Shown: in pieces, positions 1-6,415 of the stretch
Position numbering within the stretch: the stretch's first letter is position 1
Layout: every line of letters starts with the position of its first letter
From: an uncultured Enterobacter sp.
GTDB lineage: Bacteria; Pseudomonadota; Gammaproteobacteria; Enterobacterales; Enterobacteriaceae
Length of the DNA: 9,429 nucleotides
Direction of reading: 5' to 3'
Assembly: GCA_946477805.1 (NCBI GenBank)
Contig: CAMKZP010000105.1
Span: 1-9,429, forward strand
Position numbers and translations under genes: made by a program
The notes under the pieces: model-generated
The model's input: the letters and a program-made list of their open reading frames with translations, nothing else
Database searches by the model: none
What the model was told of the DNA's origin: nothing

Positions 1-20
1 ATTTAACGCTGAAATACCGC

Positions 21-38
21 TTGCCGGATAACCGGCAA
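21..38. repeat. Short hairpin TTGCCGG-ATAA-CCGGCAA
   Basis: A perfect 7-bp inverted repeat with a 4-base loop lies at the left edge of the window. No T-run follows on the + strand, so a classical intrinsic terminator is not supported. It may be the end of a repeat element or a processing hairpin for a gene to the left of the window. Its role cannot be decided from what is visible. Confidence 0.4.
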
Positions 39-46
39 GACGGTAT

Positions 47-125
47 CTCTCCCCAGAGGGGAGAGGGAGTAAGACCGCACCAAACCGTCCCCTCTCCCCT
101 TTGGGGAGAGGGTTAGGGTGAGGGG
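47..125. repeat. Head-to-head pair of REP/BIME-like palindromes, left copy degenerate
   Basis: The right copy (89-125) has a perfect 10-bp stem, CCCTCTCCCC/GGGGAGAGGG, around a TTT loop, followed by the tail TTAGGGTGAGGGG. The left copy (47-66) has CTCTCCCC-AGA-GGGGAGAG but no recognisable tail, and it faces the other way. About 22 bases separate the two. The same element occurs at 2400-2476 and 5681-5716. The design (stem, tiny loop, conserved one-sided tail, paired copies, intergenic position) matches REP/BIME elements of enterobacteria. I recall this GGGAGAGGGTTAGGGTGAGGG family as common between genes in several enterobacterial genera, but have not verified it. Confidence 0.75.
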
Positions 126-147
126 ATAACTGCCCGCACAATACCCC

Positions 148-177
148 TTCATTTCCCACATTGTTCCAGCGTATAAT
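148..177 (+). promoter_or_regulatory. Probable sigma-70 promoter of ygiQ
   Basis: A perfect TATAAT lies at 172-177, 36 bases before the ygiQ start codon. The best upstream hexamer is TTCATT (148-153), with an 18-base spacer and only 3 of 6 consensus matches. This is therefore a promoter with a strong -10 and a weak -35. Transcription would start near 184 and leave a leader of about 30 bases. Confidence 0.55.
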
Positions 178-213
178 CCCCGCCCTTTTGTCTATTTTTT
201 CTTCGGAAGCACT

Positions 214-2391
214 ATGAGCGCAATTTCCCTGATCCAGCCGGATCGTGACCTCTTCTCCTGGCCCCAGTACTGGGCGGCCTGCTTCGGACCGGCGCCATTC
301 CTGCCGATGTCCCGCGAAGAGATGGACCAGCTGGGCTGGGACAGCTGCGATATCATTCTGGTAACGGGCGATGCCTACGTCGACCACCCGAGCTTTGGTA
401 TGGCGATCTGCGGCCGTATGCTCGAAGCGCAGGGCTTCCGCGTGGGGATCATCTCCCAGCCGGACTGGAACAGCAAAGACGACTTTATGCGTCTGGGCAA
501 ACCGAACCTGTTCTTCGGCGTGACCGCTGGCAACATGGACTCGATGATCAACCGCTACACCGCCGACCGCAAGCTGCGCCACGACGACGCCTACACCGCC
601 GATAACGTGGCGGGCAAACGTCCGGATCGCGCAACCCTCGTTTACACCCAGCGATGCAAAGAAGCATGGAAAGACGTGCCGGTCATCCTGGGGGGCATCG
701 AGGCGAGCCTGCGCCGCACCGCGCACTATGACTACTGGTCGGATACCGTGCGCCGCTCGGTGCTGGTGGATTCCAAAGCCGACATGCTGATCTTCGGCAA
801 CGGCGAACGTCCGCTGGTGGAAGTGGCGCACCGTCTGGCGCAGGGCGAGCCGGTTGGCGAGATCCGCGACGTGCGCAACACCGCGATCATGGTCAAAGAA
901 GCGCTGCCGGGCTGGAGCGGGGTAGATTCCCGCATCATCGATATGCCGGGTAAAATCGACCCGATCCCGCATCCGTACGGCGACGATCTGCCGTGTGCGG
1001 ACAACAAGCCGGTTGCGCCGAAAAAAGCCGAAGCCAAAGCCGTTGTGGTACAGCCGCCGCGTCCGAAGCCGTGGGAAAAGACCTACGTTCTGCTGCCGTC
1101 CTTCGAGAAGGTCAAAAGCGACAAGGTGCTCTACGCGCACGCCTCCCGTATTCTGCATCACGAAACCAACCCGGGCTGCGCCCGCGCGCTGATGCAAAAG
1201 CACGGCGAGCGCTATATCTGGGTTAACCCGCCAGCCATTCCGCTCTCTACCGAAGAGATGGACAGCGTTTTTGCCCTGCCGTACAAGCGCGTGCCGCATC
1301 CGGCGTACGGTAATGCCCGTATCCCGGCGTATGAGATGATCCGCTTCTCGATCAACATCATGCGCGGCTGCTTCGGCGGCTGCTCCTTCTGCTCCATCAC
1401 CGAGCACGAAGGCCGTATTATTCAAAGCCGCTCCGAGGATTCGATTGTTAACGAGATCGAAGCCATTCGCGACACGGTGCCAGGCTTTACCGGCGTGATC
1501 TCCGATCTGGGCGGCCCGACGGCCAACATGTACATGCTGCGCTGTAAGTCTCCGCGCGCGGAGCAAACCTGCCGTCGCCTCTCCTGCGTCTATCCGAGCA
1601 TCTGCGAGCACATGGACACCAACCACGAGCCGACGATCAACCTCTACCGCCGCGCGCGCGATCTGAAGGGCATCAAGAAGATCCTGATCGCCTCCGGCGT
1701 GCGTTACGACATCGCGGTAGAAGATCCGCGCTACATCAAAGAGCTGGCGACGCACCACGTTGGCGGCTATCTGAAGATTGCGCCGGAGCACACCGAAGAA
1801 GGCCCGCTGTCGAAAATGATGAAGCCGGGCATGGGCAGCTATGACCGCTTCAAGGAGCTGTTCGACACCTATTCGAAGCAGGCCGGTAAAGAGCAGTACC
1901 TGATCCCGTACTTCATCTCCGCCCACCCCGGCACGCGCGATGAAGACATGGTGAACCTGGCGCTGTGGCTGAAGCAGCGTCGCTTCCGTCTGGATCAGGT
2001 GCAGAACTTCTATCCGTCGCCGCTCGCTAACTCGACGACCATGTATTACACCGGGAAAAACCCGCTGAGCAAGATTGGCTACAAGAGTGAGGACGTGGTG
2101 GTGCCGAAAGGGGATAAACAGCGCCGACTGCACAAAGCGCTGCTGCGCTACCACGATCCGAAAAACTGGCCGCTGATCCGCCAGGCGCTGGAAGAGATGG
2201 GTAAAAAACACCTGATCGGATCGCGTCGCGACTGCCTGGTGCCTGCGCCTACGCTCGATGAAATGCGTGAAGCGCGTCGTCAAAACCGCCACACGCGCCC
2301 GGCGCTGACCAAGCATACGCCGATTGTGCATCAGCGTTCGAACGGTGGGGCAACGGGGGCGAAAAAAACGGGAAAACGTAAGATCGGATAA
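214..2391 (+). CDS. ygiQ: Radical-SAM protein YgiQ (UPF0313 family)
   Basis: The 725-residue protein is a near full-length match to E. coli YgiQ (about 739 aa as I recall it). Three parts are visible: an N-terminal radical-SAM-associated domain (about 1-300, starting MSAISLIQPDRDLF), a central radical-SAM barrel (about 370-580), and a C-terminal DUF3362-type region (about 590-690) with a basic tail ending KKTGKRKIG. The barrel holds the CX3CX2C motif at C386, C390 and C393, which binds the 4Fe-4S cluster that cleaves S-adenosylmethionine. A second cysteine group (C444, C453, C458, C464) follows. The ATG at 214 has GGAA (205-208) in ribosome-binding position and matches the E. coli start. No signal peptide or membrane segment is evident, so it is probably cytoplasmic. 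I know of no established substrate. The gene is monocistronic and converges on dkgA. Its low-complexity tail is the part least like E. coli. Confidence 0.95.
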   Translation: MSAISLIQPDRDLFSWPQYWAACFGPAPFLPMSREEMDQLGWDSCDIILVTGDAYVDHPSFGMAICGRMLEAQGFRVGIISQPDWNSKDDFMRLGKPNLFFGVTAGNMDSMINRYTADRKLRHDDAYTADNVAGKRPDRATLVYTQRCKEAWKDVPVILGGIEASLRRTAHYDYWSDTVRRSVLVDSKADMLIFGNGERPLVEVAHRLAQGEPVGEIRDVRNTAIMVKEALPGWSGVDSRIIDMPGKIDPIPHPYGDDLPCADNKPVAPKKAEAKAVVVQPPRPKPWEKTYVLLPSFEKVKSDKVLYAHASRILHHETNPGCARALMQKHGERYIWVNPPAIPLSTEEMDSVFALPYKRVPHPAYGNARIPAYEMIRFSINIMRGCFGGCSFCSITEHEGRIIQSRSEDSIVNEIEAIRDTVPGFTGVISDLGGPTANMYMLRCKSPRAEQTCRRLSCVYPSICEHMDTNHEPTINLYRRARDLKGIKKILIASGVRYDIAVEDPRYIKELATHHVGGYLKIAPEHTEEGPLSKMMKPGMGSYDRFKELFDTYSKQAGKEQYLIPYFISAHPGTRDEDMVNLALWLKQRRFRLDQVQNFYPSPLANSTTMYYTGKNPLSKIGYKSEDVVVPKGDKQRRLHKALLRYHDPKNWPLIRQALEEMGKKHLIGSRRDCLVPAPTLDEMREARRQNRHTRPALTKHTPIVHQRSNGGATGAKKTGKRKIG

Positions 2392-2399
2392 CGATGATG

Positions 2400-2476
2400 C
2401 CCTCACCCCGGCCCTCTCCCACAGGGAGAGGGTGTAAAATGTACCCTCTCCCTGTGGGAGAGGGTTAGGGTGAGGG
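2400..2476. repeat. Head-to-head REP/BIME-like pair between convergent ygiQ and dkgA
   Basis: Two full copies face each other: left 2400-2432 and right 2444-2476, with an 11-base AT-rich spacer. Each has a 9-bp stem, CCCTCTCCC/GGGAGAGGG, around a 3-base loop, plus an outer CCCTCACCC/GGGTGAGGG arm. The two 33-base copies are reverse complements except at 3 positions (CGG against TTA). The whole block can therefore fold into two small hairpins or one long one. It fills almost all of the 89-bp gap between the ygiQ and dkgA stop codons. It may shield both mRNA 3' ends or help stop transcription from both sides, although there is no U-run. Confidence 0.85.
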
Positions 2477-2480
2477 AAAA

Positions 2481-3308
2481 TTACCCCCCAAACTGATCCG
2501 GATCCGGCCCTAAACGCTTGCCCTGATCCAGCTTCGCAATTTCACTCAGCTCATCTTTATCCAGGCGGAAATCCCAGACGTCGAAGTTCTCGGCGATGCG
2601 CGACGGTGTGACCGATTTCGGGATCACCACCAGACCGCTGTCCAGATGCCAGCGAATAACGATCTGCGCCGGTGTTTTACCGTATTTATCCGCCAGGTCG
2701 CGGATAATTTTCTGGTCAAAGACCCCTTCGCCGCCCTGTGCCAGCGGGCTCCAGGACTCGGTCTGGATCTTGTGGGTGGCGTTCCAGGCGTGAAGCTGAC
2801 GCTGCTGCATCAGCGGGTGCAGCTCAATCTGATTGATCACCGGCGCGACGCCCGTCTCGTCAATCAGGCGCTGCAGGTGATGCACCTGGAAATTACAGAC
2901 GCCGATGCTTTTCACCAGCCCCTCTTTTTGCAGCTCAATCATGCCCTTCCAGGCATCCACGTAATGATCGATAGCCGGAACCGGCCAGTGCATCAGATAG
3001 AGATCCACGAAATCGAGCTGGAGTTTTTCAAGGCTCTCCTGCAGGGCTTCGCGGGGGCGCTTCTGATCGTCATTCCAGAGTTTAGTGGTGATGAATAACT
3101 CATCGCGGGAAACGCCAGCGCTGGCCAGCGCCGTGCCGACGCCGTCCTCATTTTTGTAGGCGGCGGCGGTATCAATGGACCGATAGCCGACTTCCAGTGC
3201 TTTATGAATGGCGGAGACGACCTCGTCGTTACCGGCTTTCCATACGCCGAGCCCCAACTGGGGCATTACGTTGCCATCCTGAAGCTTGATTACGGTTTGG
3301 TTTGCCAT
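2481..3308 (-). CDS. dkgA: Aldo-keto reductase DkgA (2,5-diketo-D-gluconate / methylglyoxal reductase)
   Basis: This 275-residue cytoplasmic TIM-barrel enzyme uses NADPH to reduce 2,5-diketo-D-gluconate, methylglyoxal and other small aldehydes and ketones. The aldo-keto reductase catalytic tetrad is present as D46, Y51, K76 (TTKLW) and H107 (LMHWP). The coenzyme-phosphate segment IPKSVTPSRIAEN (K231, R237) and the C-terminus GPDPDQFGG match E. coli DkgA closely. The frame stays open upstream to 3407, but the ATG at 3306-3308 gives MANQTVIKLQDGN, has the strong ribosome-binding site AAGGAGG (3313-3319), and gives exactly the E. coli length. It lies 105 bp downstream of yqhD on the same strand and is probably cotranscribed with it under YqhC control, as in E. 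coli. The gap between them holds a stable hairpin. Confidence 0.96.
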   Translation of the reverse strand: MANQTVIKLQDGNVMPQLGLGVWKAGNDEVVSAIHKALEVGYRSIDTAAAYKNEDGVGTALASAGVSRDELFITTKLWNDDQKRPREALQESLEKLQLDFVDLYLMHWPVPAIDHYVDAWKGMIELQKEGLVKSIGVCNFQVHHLQRLIDETGVAPVINQIELHPLMQQRQLHAWNATHKIQTESWSPLAQGGEGVFDQKIIRDLADKYGKTPAQIVIRWHLDSGLVVIPKSVTPSRIAENFDVWDFRLDKDELSEIAKLDQGKRLGPDPDQFGG

Positions 3309-3329
3309 TATTCCTCCTTCATTTGCCAT

Positions 3330-3353
3330 CCATCGGGGGCGAACCCCCGATGG
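3330..3353 (-). other. GC-rich hairpin with UUCG loop in the yqhD-dkgA spacer
   Basis: A perfect 10-bp inverted repeat, CCATCGGGGG/CCCCCGATGG, has a 4-base loop that reads UUCG in the minus-strand transcript. It ends 10-11 bases before the dkgA Shine-Dalgarno sequence. No U-run follows, so it does not look like a terminator. Plausible roles are to protect the 3' end of the yqhD message after processing or to tune dkgA translation. It is not the CCCTCTCCC-type repeat found at other junctions. Confidence 0.6.
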
Positions 3354-3413
3354 CGTGTGTGCATTAAGTCTGGACGAAATGTCAAAAAACGAAAGGTTTG
3401 AGGACAAAAACGC

Positions 3414-4577
3414 TTAGCGCGCCGCCTCGTAGATACGACGGCTCGCGTCCAGCGTGATGTCGCCGTGCTCGCCCAGTTGGGTCATGCCGTGCTCTTCGAG
3501 TTTCGCCAGCAGGGCAGGGATGGAGCTGCCGTCCAGGCCGTAGCCAGACAGACGCGTTGGGACGCCCAGGCCTTCAAAGAAGTTCCGGGTCGCTTCGATG
3601 GCGGCATCGATACGGGCATCTTCGGAGCCGTCGGTGATGTTCCACACGCGCTCTGCGTACTGCAGCAGTTTGGCGCGTTTGGCGTCACGTTTTTCATTCC
3701 ACAGGGCAGGCAGTACCACCGCCAGCGTCTGGGCATGATCCAGGCCATGCATTGCCGTCAGCTCATGGCCCAGCATGTGGGTCGCCCAGTCCTGAGGCAC
3801 GCCAGCGCCGATCAGGCCGTTCAGCGCCTGAGTTGCCGCCCACATCACGTTGGCACGCACGTCATAGTTTTCCGGCTCTTTCAGCGCTTTCGGGCCATCT
3901 TCGACCAGCGTCAGCAGAATACCTTCCGCAAAGCGGTCCTGAATTTTGGCATCCACCGGATAGGTCACGTACTGCTCAACGGTGTGAACAAAGGCATCCA
4001 CCACGCCGTTCGCCACCTGACGCGCAGGCAGGGTGTAGGTGTAAACCGGATCGAGGATCGCAAACACAGGCTGAACGTGTTCGTTCATAAAGGCCTGCTT
4101 GTCGCCGGTGGTTTTACGGGAGATGACCGCGCCCTTGTTGGAGTAAGAGCCACTGGCGGGCAGCGTCAGCACGGAGCCCATTGGGATCGCGCTTTTGATG
4201 TCGCTGCCGCGGGTTTCCAGAATGTGCCACGGGTCGATGCCGTCAGCGTAGTGGGCCACCGCCGCGATGAATTTGGTGCCGTCCAGTACGGAACCGCCGC
4301 CTACCGCCAGCAGGAAGGTAATCTTCTCTTCGCGGGCAATTTTCACCGCGTTCATCAGCGTTTCGTACGACGGGTTTGGCTCGATGCCGCCGAACTCACG
4401 CACGTCCAGGCCTTCCAGCGCGCTGTAAACCTGATCCAGCACGCCGGTCTTTTTCACGCTGCCGCCGCCGTAGGTAATCAGCACGCGGGCGTCTGCCGGG
4501 ATTTGATCGCGCAGGTCGGCGATAGCGCCTTTGCCAAACAGGATGCGGGTGGGGGTGTGAAGATTAAAGTTATTCAT
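3414..4577 (-). CDS. yqhD: NADPH-dependent aldehyde reductase YqhD (iron-type alcohol dehydrogenase family)
   Basis: The 387-residue protein has the same length as E. coli YqhD, which uses NADPH and bound zinc to reduce toxic aldehydes such as acrolein, malondialdehyde, glyoxal and furfural to alcohols. The N-terminal Rossmann-like half carries YGGGS (36-40) and GGGSVLD (93-99), which bind the coenzyme. The helical C-terminal half carries the metal ligands D194, H198, H267 and H281, all intact. Oddly, the family motif written TGSESNAG in E. coli reads SGSYSNKG here (142-149), changing E145 to Y and A148 to K. The ATG at 4575-4577 has AAGGGAA (4584-4590) in front and begins MNNFNLHTPTRILFGKG as in E. 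coli. It is the first gene of the pair with dkgA and is divergent from yqhC. No strong sigma-70 promoter stands out upstream, which fits activator dependence. Confidence 0.95.
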   Translation of the reverse strand: MNNFNLHTPTRILFGKGAIADLRDQIPADARVLITYGGGSVKKTGVLDQVYSALEGLDVREFGGIEPNPSYETLMNAVKIAREEKITFLLAVGGGSVLDGTKFIAAVAHYADGIDPWHILETRGSDIKSAIPMGSVLTLPASGSYSNKGAVISRKTTGDKQAFMNEHVQPVFAILDPVYTYTLPARQVANGVVDAFVHTVEQYVTYPVDAKIQDRFAEGILLTLVEDGPKALKEPENYDVRANVMWAATQALNGLIGAGVPQDWATHMLGHELTAMHGLDHAQTLAVVLPALWNEKRDAKRAKLLQYAERVWNITDGSEDARIDAAIEATRNFFEGLGVPTRLSGYGLDGSSIPALLAKLEEHGMTQLGEHGDITLDASRRIYEAAR

Positions 4578-4606
4578 TGCTCGTTCCCTTATGTGGGTGA
4601 AAAACC

Positions 4607-4696
4607 GTGGCGGCGCAGATGGCTACCTGATGCTGCACATTGTGGCGGCCTGGCGCACTCCTCTCAATGCACATTCCTGCCGATGTCTTGCCCATT
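4607..4696. promoter_or_regulatory. Direct repeats in the yqhC-yqhD control region, candidate YqhC sites
   Basis: Between the divergent yqhD and yqhC starts, GTGGCGGC occurs at 4607-4614 and 4642-4649, and TGCACATT at 4634-4641 and 4668-4675. Together they form two abutting units of 35 and 34 bp with matching ends but different middles. A variant, TGCCCATT, follows at 4689-4696, exactly 21 bp (two helical turns) from the previous TGCACATT. AraC-family proteins often bind direct repeats about 21 bp apart, so these are candidate YqhC sites. This is an inference. I do not recall the E. coli YqhC site well enough to compare. Confidence 0.35.
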
Positions 4697-4772
4697 TCTA
4701 CAGGACGCTGGAGGATCTGTGAGAATAGGGGCAAACTGTACAGGTCAGAAACCGTACCCGGAGCCCGAAATA

Positions 4773-5672
4773 ATGAACCGCGATGACATCTGCTTACAGC
4801 TTACGTCGCAGATTAAGAAATTGATTGATAAGGATAATAATCCAGGCGACCTGTTGCCGGATATTCGTCTGCTGTACGGCACACAGCCGGGAACGCGAAC
4901 CCCGGTGATGTACCAGCCGGGCATCGTTTTTCTCTTTTCCGGCCATAAAATTGGCTATATCAATGAGCGCGTATTTCGCTATGACACCAATGAATACCTG
5001 CTCCTGACGGTACCTTTACCCTTCGAATGTGAAACCTTCGCGACGGAGGCGGTTCCGCTGGCCGGTATTCGCGTCAATGTCGATATCCTTCAGCTGCAGG
5101 AGCTGCTGATGGAGATCGGTGAAGACGAGCTGTTCCAGCCCTCAATGGCCGCGAGCGGCATTAACTCCGCGACCTTATCGGATGAAATTCTGTGCGCCAT
5201 TGAACGCCTGCTGGACGTGATGGACAGGCCGCTGGACGCCCGTATTCTCGGCAAGCAGATCGTCCGCGAAATTCTTTATCACGTGCTGCTGGGGCCGGGA
5301 GGCGGGGCGCTGCTGGCGCTGGTGAGCCGACAGACCCACTTCAGCCTGATTAGCCGCGTCCTCAAGCGCATTGAAAGCCAGTACACGGAAAACCTCAGCG
5401 TTGACCAGCTGGCAGCAGAAGCGAACATGAGCGTTTCGGCGTTTCACCATAACTTTAAGTCGGTGACCAGCACCTCGCCGCTGCAGTACCTCAAAACCTA
5501 TCGGCTGCATAAGGCGCGTATGCTGATGATCCACGACGGCATGAAGGCCAGCGCGGCGGCGATGCGGGTTGGGTATGAAAGCGCGTCGCAGTTCAGCCGG
5601 GAGTTTAAGCGCTACTTTGGCGTCACGCCGGGGGAAGATGCGTCGCGCATCAGAACTCTGCAGGGAGTCTAG
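4773..5672 (+). CDS. yqhC: AraC-family transcriptional activator YqhC
   Basis: From this ATG the protein is 299 residues. The N-terminal AraC_N-type domain (about 20-175) includes the YINERVFRYDTNEYLLLTVPLPFECE stretch, here broken as YINERVFRYD and NEYLLLTVPLP (about 62-83). The C-terminal double helix-turn-helix domain spans about 193-290: LSVDQLAAEANMSVSAF is the first HTH, and AAAMRVGYESASQFSREFKR followed by FGVTPGE is the AraC signature. In E. coli YqhC senses aldehydes and activates yqhD-dkgA, and the divergent arrangement here supports the same role. The chosen ATG has GGAG at 4760-4763, 9 bases ahead, and begins MNRDDICLQL, like E. coli MKREEICRLL. E. coli YqhC is annotated about 19 residues longer. 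A GTG at 4719 with GGAGG 4 bases ahead would add 18 residues here, so the start is not settled. The frame is open back to 3465, but that part is antisense to yqhD. Confidence 0.93.
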   Translation: MNRDDICLQLTSQIKKLIDKDNNPGDLLPDIRLLYGTQPGTRTPVMYQPGIVFLFSGHKIGYINERVFRYDTNEYLLLTVPLPFECETFATEAVPLAGIRVNVDILQLQELLMEIGEDELFQPSMAASGINSATLSDEILCAIERLLDVMDRPLDARILGKQIVREILYHVLLGPGGGALLALVSRQTHFSLISRVLKRIESQYTENLSVDQLAAEANMSVSAFHHNFKSVTSTSPLQYLKTYRLHKARMLMIHDGMKASAAAMRVGYESASQFSREFKRYFGVTPGEDASRIRTLQGV

Positions 5673-5680
5673 GCTTTTTT

Positions 5681-5716
5681 CCCTCTCCTCGGCGGGGAGA
5701 GGGGCAGGGTGAGGGG
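5681..5716 (+). repeat. Single REP-like palindrome between convergent yqhC and yghB
   Basis: CCCTCTCCTC-GGC-GGGGAGAGGG forms a 10-bp stem with one G-T pair and a 3-base loop. The tail GCAGGGTGAGGGG is a variant of TTAGGGTGAGGGG seen in the other copies. It occupies nearly all of the 45 bp between the yqhC stop and the yghB stop. Six Ts (5675-5680) lie before the hairpin rather than after it, so it is not a standard intrinsic terminator for yqhC. Confidence 0.75.
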
Positions 5717-5717
5717 C

Positions 5718-6377
5718 TCAGGCGCTGCAGTACTTCTTCTTAATCACCACGGCAATGGTGCCGACGAGGCCAGCAACCAGCAGAAAGATCGGCAGCACCA
5801 TCAGGAAAGTCATCACCTGGTCTTCGTGACGCTTTACAAACGGGATCATATTCAGCGCGTAGCCCAGAGTGGTGACCACGCCAACCCACAGCAGGGCGCT
5901 CAGCCAGTTAAAGAACTGGAAGCGACGGTTCGACAGCCCGGAGATGCCCGCCATCGTTGGCAGAAGGGTGCGAACGAACGCCAGAAAACGCCCGGCAAGC
6001 AGCGCCAGCAGGCCGTGGCGGTCGAACATGCAGGTCGCTCGCTGATGATATTTATGCGGCAGCTGCGCCAGCCAGCCCTTAACGACGCGGGTATTCCCGA
6101 GCCAGCGGCCCTGCACATAGCTCAACCAGCAGCCGAGGCTGGCTGCAGAGGTGAGGATCACCATCGTCGGTGCGAAATCCATGACGCCCTTGCCGATTAA
6201 CGCCCCCGCGAGCAGAAGCAGGCTGTCACCGGGGAGAAACGAGGCTGGCAGTAATCCATTTTCCAGAAACAACGTCGCAAACATCACGAAATAGACAATG
6301 CCCACCACGTGCGGGTCCGCCAGCGCGGCAAAATCGTGTTGCCAGAGCGCAGCGATAATATCTTGAATAACAGCCAT
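5718..6377 (-). CDS. yghB: DedA-family inner-membrane protein YghB
   Basis: The 219-residue multi-span membrane protein has the same length as E. coli YghB. Hydrophobic segments lie at about 24-42, 52-66, 70-88, 122-145, 155-175 and 187-212. The DedA signature is clear: E39 and D51 (FLEN...SFLPGDSLLLLAG) and the arginines R130 and R136 in the GRFLAFVRTLLPTMAG motif. The equivalent charged residues are needed for function in the E. coli paralogue YqjA. In E. coli YghB and YqjA are partly redundant and are linked to cell division, Tat export and proton-motive-force homeostasis. Some other DedA proteins translocate undecaprenyl phosphate, but YghB's own substrate is not settled. The start has AGGAAAG (6381-6387) upstream. 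It lies 143 bp downstream of metC on the same strand with its own possible promoter, so metC readthrough is possible but not shown. Confidence 0.95.
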   Translation of the reverse strand: MAVIQDIIAALWQHDFAALADPHVVGIVYFVMFATLFLENGLLPASFLPGDSLLLLAGALIGKGVMDFAPTMVILTSAASLGCWLSYVQGRWLGNTRVVKGWLAQLPHKYHQRATCMFDRHGLLALLAGRFLAFVRTLLPTMAGISGLSNRRFQFFNWLSALLWVGVVTTLGYALNMIPFVKRHEDQVMTFLMVLPIFLLVAGLVGTIAVVIKKKYCSA

Positions 6378-6401
6378 GGACTTTCCTGTGGAACAGCAGA
6401 T

Positions 6402-6415
6402 ATAGCGCTATTGTA
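6402..6415 (-). promoter_or_regulatory. Possible yghB -10 element overlapping a palindrome
   Basis: On the minus strand TACAAT (6410-6415) lies 32 bases before the yghB start codon and could serve as a -10 box. The matching -35 position is poor (about AAGCCG). Just downstream of it and overlapping by two bases is the perfect 10-bp palindrome ATAGCGCTAT (6402-6411), at the expected transcription start. I can name no regulator for it. Confidence 0.3.

Noticed and set aside
2646..3098. Plus-strand open frame of 150 codons
   Set aside because: It is antisense to dkgA, with no supporting start signals or family resemblance.
3309..3407. 33-codon N-terminal extension of dkgA
   Set aside because: It runs back through the spacer hairpin and the ribosome-binding site. 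The internal ATG has a strong Shine-Dalgarno sequence and gives the exact family length.
3465..4772. Long open frame upstream of and in frame with yqhC (735 codons in all)
   Set aside because: It is exactly antisense to yqhD, and its translation is His/Gln/Arg-rich with no resemblance to a protein family. Homology to YqhC begins only at about 4773.
5709..6200. Plus-strand open frame of 163 codons
   Set aside because: It is antisense to yghB. Its Gln/His/Arg-rich composition is typical of a reverse-strand shadow.
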